NCBI GenBank assembly: GCA_040385245.1
Contig: JAZKHT010000007.1
Location: 558,001 to 622,000, forward strand
From: JAZKHT01 sp040385245
GTDB taxonomy: Bacteria > Pseudomonadota > Alphaproteobacteria > Rhodobacterales > Rhodobacteraceae
Direction of reading: 5' to 3'
Length of the DNA: 64,000 nt
Within the stretch, counting starts at the first letter, position 1. Each line of letters starts with the position of its first letter. The notes under the pieces were generated by a model. That model worked only from the letters and a program-made list of their open reading frames with translations, did not search any database and had not been told where the DNA came from. Shown in pieces: positions 52,557-58,996 of the stretch. The translations under genes were made by a program, and so were the position numbers.

Positions 52557-52703
52557 ACAGAGGGTGTGGGTGAACCCACTCAAATTGGACACATGCCAAC
52601 AGAGACTCAGGATGCACCCGCAGATATCGGACGCAAGCTTCGTCATCGTTGCCAAATACCGCTGATCTGATAATCTGTTTGGGTCGCACGTGGGGTATGG
52701 TGT

Positions 52704-53243
52704 TTGGCCGAGCTGTTTTCGTCGGTAGAAGACTTGGTTGCGATCCTTGAGCGACCGAAGCGACTTGTCGCACCTTGCTTGTGGGTAGCGCCCGGAAAGA
52801 ACGGACAGCGTGGTCTGAAGTTAAAGGCCTCCCTTCGAGACGAAACTGCTGCCTTGCGCGGCGTTGCTATTGAGATTGGATGCAGCGCTGAGGGATTCGA
52901 TCTTCCCATCCATGTGGTTCTTTTGGCTGATTTCAGGAACAAGCCACGCGCCATGGCGCGGATAGACATAAATGGTCCAACGCATGTGAACCGCTATGCG
53001 ATCTGTGCGGAATGGTTGCACCAGGACGCCGGGGCGACACATTTTCATGATACCCGGCTACATCGAAAGTTAACGGTCGAGGAGCTTTTCAGTGGAAACT
53101 GGGACTTGCCCGTCGCGCGGCCGTTAGGCGACATACCAAAAGACTTTTACGATGCGATGGAAAAATGCGGTGAACTGCTGCATATTGAAAACCTAACTGA
53201 AATCGAAGAGCCCCAATGGCAGCCCAGACGCTTACATTTTTGA
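52704..53243 (+). CDS. Protein of unknown function (DUF6978-like), first gene of an atypical two-gene unit
   Basis: A 179-residue cytosolic protein. No ATG is available; the only initiator in the open frame is TTG at 52704 with a weak ribosome site, so the true start is uncertain. Visible features: an N-terminal helix (VEDLVAILERPKRL), a beta-rich middle (LKLKASLRDETAALRGVAIE; MARIDINGPTHVNRYAICAE), an H-rich loop GATHFHDTRLHRK, and an acidic C-terminal part. The pattern resembles DUF6978 from memory only. Base composition is lower in GC than the flanks. Its last 28 bases overlap the next gene. Confidence 0.75.
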   Translation: MAELFSSVEDLVAILERPKRLVAPCLWVAPGKNGQRGLKLKASLRDETAALRGVAIEIGCSAEGFDLPIHVVLLADFRNKPRAMARIDINGPTHVNRYAICAEWLHQDAGATHFHDTRLHRKLTVEELFSGNWDLPVARPLGDIPKDFYDAMEKCGELLHIENLTEIEEPQWQPRRLHF

Positions 53244-54004
53244 CTCAAGGTGACATCGGTGGTCGCCTTCCCGCCTTGGACCAGGCGGTTCGGTCAATGG
53301 TGTCCGCAACCTTCGTCCAAGGGCGCTTTCGAATTGAAATGCCAATCGTTCTACCGAGTGGAAGCGTCGCAACTGTAACAGTTTGCACTGAGGGTTCTGA
53401 TGATTCATTCATGGTGACAGACGACGGTGCTTCACTATTCGAGATTGCCTCCGGTGCGTTCAGTGAAACTCTTTTCACTCGCGTGGCCAAGGAACGTTGC
53501 GAACGCTACGGAGCTTCATTTGACGGTGCCGCGATGCTTTATTTTCGCGTGTCATCCGGGCGCCTGCGCGGGGCAATCGTCGCCATGGCAAATCTGATGA
53601 AAGAAGTGGTGGATGAAACTGTCCATCGCTCGATCAACCAAAAGGCACGGCAGATTGACCATGAGTTGTGGGATAAGCTCGAGCGGACCTTCGTCGGGTG
53701 CGAAGTTGTGCGGCGGGCACATTTCTTAGGAGAGTCCACGGCGGATCACCAGTTCAGTGCCATTCTTACGACCGATAGGGGACTAGTCGCATTCGACACG
53801 TTCACAGCACAAGGCAACTCGATAAACTCTGTATATACGAAGATGGCGGATATTGGCCGCAACGAAAACCCTCCCAAAGGGATCGCGGTCACAAGGCGCA
53901 TGTCGGATATCGGTCCTAAGCTGAACTTGGTCACGAGCGTGGCACAGGTCGTGGAGATCGGAATTCAACCCCAAGACTTGCATAGATTGGCACTGGCGGC
54001 CTAA
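53216..54004 (+). CDS. Protein of unknown function (DUF1828-like), second gene of an atypical two-gene unit
   Basis: A 262-residue cytosolic protein. Residues about 35-115 match the DUF1828 pattern I recall: a beta strand pair with small polar loop, MVTDDGASLFEIASG, then a helix (LFTRVAKERCERYGASF) and FRVSSGRLRG. Residues about 140-250 form a second alpha/beta region (DHQFSAILTTDRGLVAFDTF; YTKMADIGRNENPPKGIAV) resembling a nuclease-like core, but no catalytic D-ExK set is complete, so activity is doubtful. Starts inside the upstream gene (28-base overlap) and ends at a bidirectional terminator. Confidence 0.78.
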   Translation: MAAQTLTFLTQGDIGGRLPALDQAVRSMVSATFVQGRFRIEMPIVLPSGSVATVTVCTEGSDDSFMVTDDGASLFEIASGAFSETLFTRVAKERCERYGASFDGAAMLYFRVSSGRLRGAIVAMANLMKEVVDETVHRSINQKARQIDHELWDKLERTFVGCEVVRRAHFLGESTADHQFSAILTTDRGLVAFDTFTAQGNSINSVYTKMADIGRNENPPKGIAVTRRMSDIGPKLNLVTSVAQVVEIGIQPQDLHRLALAA

Positions 54005-54015
54005 GCCACCCCAAC

Positions 54016-54047
54016 AAAAAGCGCGAGGGTTGCCCCTCGCGCTTTTT
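54016..54047. terminator. Bidirectional terminator between the unknown pair and ilvE
   Basis: AAAAAGCGCGAGGG, loop TTGC, CCCTCGCGCTTTTT: 14 perfect base pairs with A and T runs on both sides, serving both converging genes. Confidence 0.92.
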
Positions 54048-54064
54048 GCTGACAGCGTCCGGCC

Positions 54065-54931
54065 TTACGCGCGGACGAGTTTCTCGTAGTCCGTGGCGAT
54101 GTCGCGGGTCAGGGCGCCGACGTCAAAGGTGTAGTCGCCGATCTGGCCGACGGGGGTGATTTCGGCGGCGGTGCCGGTCAGCCAGCACTGTTCGTACCCT
54201 TCCAGATCGGCGGCCTCGATCCGCTTTTCGACGACGGTGATGCCCTTGTCGCGCAGCATCTGGATGACGGTCTGGCGGGTGATGCCGTTCAGGATGGCGT
54301 CGGGGATGGGGGTGTGGACCTCTCCGTTCTTGACGAAAAAGATGTTGGCGCCCGTCGCCTCGGCCACATAGCCACGATAGTCGAACATCATCGCGTCAGA
54401 GCAGCCCTTTGCCTCGGCCGCGTGCTTGGACATGGTGCAGATCATGTAAAGACCGGCGGCCTTGGCGGCGTGGGGGATGGTTTCGGGCGAGGGACGCTTC
54501 CATTTCGCGATGTCGAGTTTCGCGCCCTTCATCTTGGCGTCGCCATAGTAGTTGCCCCAGGTCCAGCAGGCCACGGCCATGCGGATCGGGTTCTTTTTCG
54601 ACGCGACACCCATGTCTTCGCCCGCACCACGCCAGGCGATGGCGCGCACATAGGCATCGGTCAGGCCGTTGGCGGCAAGGGTCGCCTCTTTCGCGGCCTC
54701 GATTTCGGCCACGGAATAGGGCAGCGGCATGTCCAGCAGTTCACCCGATGTGCGCAGGCGTTCGGAATGTTCGACCGATTTGAAGATTTTGCCGTTGTAG
54801 CACCGCTCCCCCTCGAACACGGACGAGGCGTAGTGCAGCGCGTGGGTCAGGATGTGGACGTTGGCCGAACGCCAATCCACCAGCTTGCCATCCATCCAGA
54901 TCTTGCCGTCGCGGTCGTCATACCCAGCCAT
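54065..54931 (-). CDS. ilvE: Branched-chain amino-acid aminotransferase
   Basis: A 288-residue PLP enzyme (fold type IV) that interconverts Leu/Ile/Val and their keto acids. The catalytic Lys is in PHAAKAAGLYMI; other marks are SSVFEGERCYNGKIF, and ATGANIFFVKNGE. The start MAGYDDRDGK has AAGGGGTGG upstream; the longer reading to 55009 would cover the regulatory region and is rejected. It is divergent from petP. Confidence 0.95.
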   Translation of the reverse strand: MAGYDDRDGKIWMDGKLVDWRSANVHILTHALHYASSVFEGERCYNGKIFKSVEHSERLRTSGELLDMPLPYSVAEIEAAKEATLAANGLTDAYVRAIAWRGAGEDMGVASKKNPIRMAVACWTWGNYYGDAKMKGAKLDIAKWKRPSPETIPHAAKAAGLYMICTMSKHAAEAKGCSDAMMFDYRGYVAEATGANIFFVKNGEVHTPIPDAILNGITRQTVIQMLRDKGITVVEKRIEAADLEGYEQCWLTGTAAEITPVGQIGDYTFDVGALTRDIATDYEKLVRA

Positions 54932-54965
54932 CTGTCCACCCCTTGGTTTTCCTGCGGTATTTGCG

Positions 54966-55007
54966 AATGTTGCGCGCTTTAGGTCCGATATGGACATAAT
55001 GTTGCGC
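54966..55007. promoter_or_regulatory. Repeats in the ilvE-petP divergent region
   Basis: AATGTTGCGC occurs at 54966-54975 and 54998-55007 (32 bases apart), flanking a dyad GTCC-GATAT-GGAC (54983-54995). The second copy contains the palindrome TTGCGCAA (55002-55009). This looks like a regulator landing zone for ilvE. Confidence 0.45.
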
Positions 55008-55037
55008 AAAATCGGGATGTGAGCTAACAGTTGAGTC

Positions 55038-55066
55038 TTGGAAAGTCAACAAGGCTGACGTAAATT
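55038..55066 (+). promoter_or_regulatory. Candidate petP promoter with overlapping dyad
   Basis: TTGGAA (55038-55043), 17-base spacer, TAAATT (55061-55066). An inverted repeat GTTGA ... TCAAC (55030-55050), with inner CTT/AAG, covers the -35 box and may be the PetP autoregulatory site. Confidence 0.45.
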
Positions 55067-55089
55067 TGGCGCGAACCAAAGGGGGGCGC

Positions 55090-55587
55090 ATGGCAGATCC
55101 GAACACGGGCGAGGGGTTGCTGTTCCTGACGGACGAACAGTTGCGCAAGGGGATAGAGGCGATGTTCTTTGCCTATCGCGGGTTTACCGCCGACCCTGAC
55201 CGGATCCTGGAGGGAATGGATTACGGGCGCGCGCATCACCGGGCGGTGCATTTCATCCATCGGTCGCCGGGGACCACGGTAAGCAATCTGTTGTCCATTC
55301 TGGGGGTGACCAAGCAATCGCTGAACCGGGTGCTGCGGACGCTGATCGAGGATGGTCTGGTCGAGGCGCGGGTGGGCCGCAAGGACAAGCGTGAACGCCA
55401 TCTGCACCTGACCGAAAAGGGCCGCACCTTGGAACGCGAATTGTCCGATGCCCAGCGGGCGCGGATGCGGGCCGCCTATCGCGCGGCGGGGCCAGCGGCG
55501 GTACAGGGGTTTCGCACCGTGCTCGAGGCGATGATGGACCCGGAAATGCGGCGGCAGTATCAAGGTCTGAAGGACGGGGGATCATGA
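55090..55587 (+). CDS. petP: MarR-family regulator, PetP-like
   Basis: A 165-residue winged-helix regulator. The recognition region is SPGTTVSNLLSILGVTKQSL followed by the wing (VGRKDKRERHLHLTEKGRTL). It overlaps the response-regulator gene by 4 bases (ATGA). In Rhodobacter capsulatus a MarR-type PetP and an OmpR-type PetR are encoded together and are required for growth; this pair has the same order. ATG 55090 with AAAGGGGG upstream preferred over TTG 55066. Confidence 0.85.
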   Translation: MADPNTGEGLLFLTDEQLRKGIEAMFFAYRGFTADPDRILEGMDYGRAHHRAVHFIHRSPGTTVSNLLSILGVTKQSLNRVLRTLIEDGLVEARVGRKDKRERHLHLTEKGRTLERELSDAQRARMRAAYRAAGPAAVQGFRTVLEAMMDPEMRRQYQGLKDGGS

Positions 55588-56291
55588 TGGAACCGCAGCC
55601 GCATCTGCTGGTGGTGGATGATGATGAACGCATCCGGGGGTTGTTGCAAAAGTTCCTGATGCGCAACGGCTTTCTGGTGTCGGTCGCGCGCGATGCCGCA
55701 CAGGCCCGGCGGCTGCTGTCGGGGTTGGAGTTCGACATGCTGGTGCTGGACGTGATGATGCCGGGCGAGGACGGCATCACCCTGACCCGTGCGCTGCGGC
55801 AGCGGATGACGGTGCCGATCCTGCTGCTGACCGCCAAGGGCGAAACGGCGAACCGGATCGAGGGGCTGGAGGCAGGGGCGGATGATTATCTGGTCAAACC
55901 GTTTGAGCCGAAGGAACTGCTGTTGCGGATCAACGCCATCCTGCGCCGCGTGCCGCAGGCCCGCCAGACCGAGGCGGGACCAAAGATGCTGCACATGGGG
56001 GCCGTGCGCTATGACATGGACCGGGGCGAGTTGTGGCGCGGCACCGACCCTGTCCGCCTGACCGCGACCGAGGCGGCGTTGATGCGCATCTTTGCCGCCC
56101 AGCCCGGCGCGCCCGTCAGCCGCGACCGGCTGGCCGGCGATCTGGACCGCGACGACAGCGAAGCGGCGGCGCAGGAACGGGCCGTGGATGTGCAGATCAC
56201 CCGCCTGCGCCGCAAGATCGAAGAAGACCCACGCCAGCCGCGCTATTTGCAGACCGTGCGGGGTGAAGGGTACATGCTGCAACCGGATTAG
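55584..56291 (+). CDS. petR: OmpR-type response regulator, PetR-like
   Basis: A 235-residue response regulator. Receiver: acidic pocket VVDDDERI, phospho-Asp in LVLDVMMPGEDG, then LLLTAKGE and VKPFEPKEL. The C-terminal winged helix (about 130-235) binds DNA (QERAVDVQITRLRRKIEED). No sensor kinase is adjacent, as in the known petP-petR pair. ATG at 55587 is an alternative start. Confidence 0.88.
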   Translation: MMEPQPHLLVVDDDERIRGLLQKFLMRNGFLVSVARDAAQARRLLSGLEFDMLVLDVMMPGEDGITLTRALRQRMTVPILLLTAKGETANRIEGLEAGADDYLVKPFEPKELLLRINAILRRVPQARQTEAGPKMLHMGAVRYDMDRGELWRGTDPVRLTATEAALMRIFAAQPGAPVSRDRLAGDLDRDDSEAAAQERAVDVQITRLRRKIEEDPRQPRYLQTVRGEGYMLQPD

Positions 56292-56303
56292 GGCGCGACT
56301 GGA

Positions 56304-56331
56304 TTGACGATGTAGGGTGGCAGCCTATGCT
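56304..56331 (+). promoter_or_regulatory. Candidate promoter of the secreted-protein gene at 56378
   Basis: TTGACG (56304-56309), 16-base spacer, TATGCT (56326-56331), just after the petR stop. Confidence 0.4.
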
Positions 56332-56377
56332 GCAAGGCGCTGTGGGCCATTCCGGCCCCGCTTGTGTGGAGTGTGTG

Positions 56378-56863
56378 ATGGTCAAGTTTGGTATGGTGTG
56401 TGCAGCAGCACTGGCAGTGGCTGCCCCGGCGGCGGCGCAGGATCTGGTGCCTTATGACGCTGTAGAAAATTGGGAAATTCTGGTCGACCCGACGCTGGGC
56501 AACGGCTGTCTGATGATGTCGGAATTCGAAGATGGGTCGACAGTGCGCATCGGGTTTGACCCATCGGCGGAGCAGGCCTATGTGACCGCGTTCAACGACG
56601 CCTGGGGCAGTATCGAAGAGGGCAAGGTTTATCCGATCGGCTTTACCCTGGACGGCGAGGCCTACACTGGCGAGGCGACGGGCATGTACCTTGATGGCGT
56701 GCCGGGCGCGGATGTGATGTTCGACAACGAGGACTTTCTGGTGGATATCGCTGCCCGTCAGACGATGACCCTGTCGAACGAAGGCGGAGAGGTGATGTCG
56801 ATTGATCTGTCACATTCAGCCGATGCCCTTCTTCAGGTAATTGCCTGTCAGGAAGCGCAATAG
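56378..56863 (+). CDS. Secreted protein of unknown function
   Basis: A 161-residue protein with a signal peptide (MVKFGMVCAAALAVAAPAAA, cut near AAAQD). The mature protein is acidic, with two cysteines (NGCLMMSEF and VIACQEAQ), possibly one disulfide. The text (MMSEFEDGSTVRIGFDPSAE; MTLSNEGGEVMSIDLSHSAD) looks like a small beta-sandwich. I do not recognise a confirmed family. It stands alone between petR and the HDAC-fold gene. The start ATG 56378 puts the signal peptide in the normal place. Confidence 0.8.
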   Translation: MVKFGMVCAAALAVAAPAAAQDLVPYDAVENWEILVDPTLGNGCLMMSEFEDGSTVRIGFDPSAEQAYVTAFNDAWGSIEEGKVYPIGFTLDGEAYTGEATGMYLDGVPGADVMFDNEDFLVDIAARQTMTLSNEGGEVMSIDLSHSADALLQVIACQEAQ

Positions 56864-56886
56864 GGGGCGCAGCGTCTTTTGCCAGC

Positions 56887-56943
56887 GCCGGTGGGCTGTC
56901 CGCCCCCCGGACCCCCCGAAGATATTTCACCCAAGATGAAAGG
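56887..56943 (+). repeat. Copy 2 of a structured intergenic repeat
   Basis: Hairpin CCGGTGGGC-TGTCC-GCCCCCCGG (56888-56910), then ACCCCCCGAAGATATTT and a purine-rich GAAAGG site before the GTG at 56952. Shares the core GGACCCCC and GATATTT with copy 1 at 50391. Confidence 0.75.
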
Positions 56944-56951
56944 GGGGCCGC

Positions 56952-57878
56952 GTGACGACATTCGCCTATATGCATGACGACTGCCTTGATCACGTGACGC
57001 CCCCCGGCCACCCCGAACAGGTGGCGCGGTTGGGGGCGGTGGCGCGGGGTCTGGATGGGCTGCCGGTGGTGCGTTGCGCTGCGCCGATCGCCGCTGATGC
57101 CGAGGTGTTGCGCTGTCATCCTGCGCGCTATCTTGACCGGGTTCGGTGCAAGGTGCCTGCCGCGGGATGGGCGCAAATGGACGGGGATACCTACTTGTCG
57201 CCGGGGTCTTTGACGGCGGCGTTGCGCGCGGTCGGCGGGGTCTGTGCGGCGGTGGATGCCGTGGTTGCGGGCGAGGCGCGCAACGCCTTTGTCGGGTGTC
57301 GCCCGCCGGGGCACCACGCGGAAACCGAAACCGCGATGGGCTTCTGTCTATTCGGGACGGTGGCGATTGCCGCGAAACGCGCGCTGGATCATCATGGCCT
57401 GACACGCGTCGCCATTGTGGATTTCGATGTGCATCACGGCAATGGCACACAAGACCTGTTGTGGGACGAGGGGCGGTGTCTGTTCGCGTCCAGCCATCAG
57501 ATGCCGCTGTATCCGGGGTCCGGGGACCCGTCCGAACGCGGCGCGCATGGCCAGATTGTCAACGTGCCGTTGCGGGCCGGATCGGGCGGGTCGGAGATGC
57601 GCGCAGCCTATGAGGGCCGGGTGTTCCCGGCCATTGATGCGTTCCAGCCCCAGCTTATCCTGATCTCCGCCGGGTTCGATGCCCATGCCGATGATCCGCT
57701 GGCCGGGTTGATGTGGCAGGCAGCGGACTATGTCTGGTTGACCCGTCGGATTGTCGATCTGGCCGACGCCCATGCCGGGGGGCGGGTGGTATCGACACTT
57801 GAGGGGGGATATGATCTTGCTGCGTTGGAGGCATGTGTCGCGGCGCATGTGGGCGTGTTGGAGGAGCGGGGTCGATGA
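56952..57878 (+). CDS. Histone-deacetylase-fold (arginase-like) amidohydrolase
   Basis: A 308-residue zinc deacetylase of the HDAC/AcuC/acetylpolyamine amidohydrolase superfamily. Motifs: CRPPGHHAETETAMGFCLF, zinc ligands in IVDFDVHHGNGTQD, and ISAGFDAHADDPLAGL. Substrate not readable; protein or polyamine deacetylation are the usual options. GTG start after the structured repeat. It overlaps xseB by 4 bases, so it leads the xseB-ispA-dxs operon. Confidence 0.9.
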   Translation: MTTFAYMHDDCLDHVTPPGHPEQVARLGAVARGLDGLPVVRCAAPIAADAEVLRCHPARYLDRVRCKVPAAGWAQMDGDTYLSPGSLTAALRAVGGVCAAVDAVVAGEARNAFVGCRPPGHHAETETAMGFCLFGTVAIAAKRALDHHGLTRVAIVDFDVHHGNGTQDLLWDEGRCLFASSHQMPLYPGSGDPSERGAHGQIVNVPLRAGSGGSEMRAAYEGRVFPAIDAFQPQLILISAGFDAHADDPLAGLMWQAADYVWLTRRIVDLADAHAGGRVVSTLEGGYDLAALEACVAAHVGVLEERGR

Positions 57879-58114
57879 CCGAAAAACCCATTGCAGAGAT
57901 GACCTTTGAAGAGGCGATGGCCGCGTTGGAACAGGTTGTCACCCAGCTTGAACGTGGCGAAGTCGCGTTGGAACAGTCGATCGCGCTGTACGAACGCGGG
58001 GCCGCGCTGAAAACCCATTGCGCGGGCAAGCTGAAGGATGCCGAGGAAAAGGTCGAACTGATCCGCGCCGCCGAAGGGCGTGCCGTGGGTGTCACCCCCG
58101 TGGAGGGGATGTGA
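57875..58114 (+). CDS. xseB: Exodeoxyribonuclease VII small subunit
   Basis: A 79-residue helical protein (FEEAMAALEQVVTQLERGEV; SIALYERGAALKTHCAGKL) that multimerises on XseA to form the nuclease. The ATG overlaps the upstream stop (ATGA) and its own stop overlaps ispA (GTGA). The large subunit xseA is not in the window. Confidence 0.93.
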   Translation: MTEKPIAEMTFEEAMAALEQVVTQLERGEVALEQSIALYERGAALKTHCAGKLKDAEEKVELIRAAEGRAVGVTPVEGM

Positions 58115-58980
58115 GTTTTGACGCAGCTTTGGCCGATGGGGCCGCGCTGATACAGGCGCGGCTGGATGCGGCCCTGGCGAACAAGGCGGATCAGCCGGTT
58201 GTTCACGCGATGCGCTATGCGCTGCGGGGGGGCAAACGGTTGCGCGGGTTTCTGGTGATCGAAAGCGCGCGGATGTTGGGCGTTCCGCCCGCGCAGTCCA
58301 TCAGCGCGGCGGCGGCGGTCGAGGCGTTGCACGCCTACAGTCTGGTGCATGACGACCTGCCGTCGATGGACGATGATGATCTGCGGCGCGGCCAGCCCAC
58401 GGTCCACGTGAAATGGGACGAGGCGACGGCGGTTCTGGCGGGCGATGCCTTGCAGACGCTGGCGTTTGAACTGCTGACCGACCCGGCGCTGGGTTCGGCC
58501 GATGCCCGGATTGCGCTGGTGGCGGGGTTAGCGCGGGCATCCGGGGCCGACGGCATGGTTCTGGGGCAGGCGTTGGACATCGCGGCGGAAACGGCGGACC
58601 TCCCGCTGACGCTGGCGCAGATCACCGCATTGCAGGCGGGCAAGACCGGCGCATTGATCCGTTGGGCGGGCACGGCAGGGGCGGTGCTGGCCGGGGCAGA
58701 CACGAAACCGCTGGGCGATTACGCCGATGCGCTGGGTCTTGCGTTCCAGATTGCCGATGATGTGCTGGATGTCGAAGGCGATGCAGCCAAGGCGGGCAAG
58801 CGGCTGCAAAAGGATGCGGTGGCGGGCAAGGCCACCTTTGTCTCTTTGCTGGGGTTGGATGGGGCCAAGGCGCGGGCGCGCGCGTTGGTGCAGGCGGCAG
58901 AGCTGGCGCTGCTGCCCTATGGCGCGGGGGCGGGAAACTTGATCGCCGCCGCGCATTTCGCTATTGCGCGCGACACCTGA
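58111..58980 (+). CDS. ispA: Farnesyl/geranyl diphosphate synthase
   Basis: A 289-residue trans-prenyltransferase condensing IPP with DMAPP/GPP for undecaprenol, quinones and, where present, carotenoids. First aspartate motif HDDLPSMDDDD, second IADDVLD; lysine of IPP binding in GGKRLRGF. The GTG start at 58111 overlaps the xseB stop; no upstream frame-consistent ATG exists outside xseB. Followed by dxs after 16 bases. Confidence 0.93.
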   Translation: MSFDAALADGAALIQARLDAALANKADQPVVHAMRYALRGGKRLRGFLVIESARMLGVPPAQSISAAAAVEALHAYSLVHDDLPSMDDDDLRRGQPTVHVKWDEATAVLAGDALQTLAFELLTDPALGSADARIALVAGLARASGADGMVLGQALDIAAETADLPLTLAQITALQAGKTGALIRWAGTAGAVLAGADTKPLGDYADALGLAFQIADDVLDVEGDAAKAGKRLQKDAVAGKATFVSLLGLDGAKARARALVQAAELALLPYGAGAGNLIAAAHFAIARDT

Positions 58981-58996
58981 TCGCCGGGGAGAGGCT

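Noticed and set aside
52557..54047. Attachment-site repeats flanking the atypical pair
   Set aside because: I compared the sequence around 52557-52600 with that around 54005-54047 and saw no direct repeat longer than chance, and there is no integrase or tRNA at either edge.
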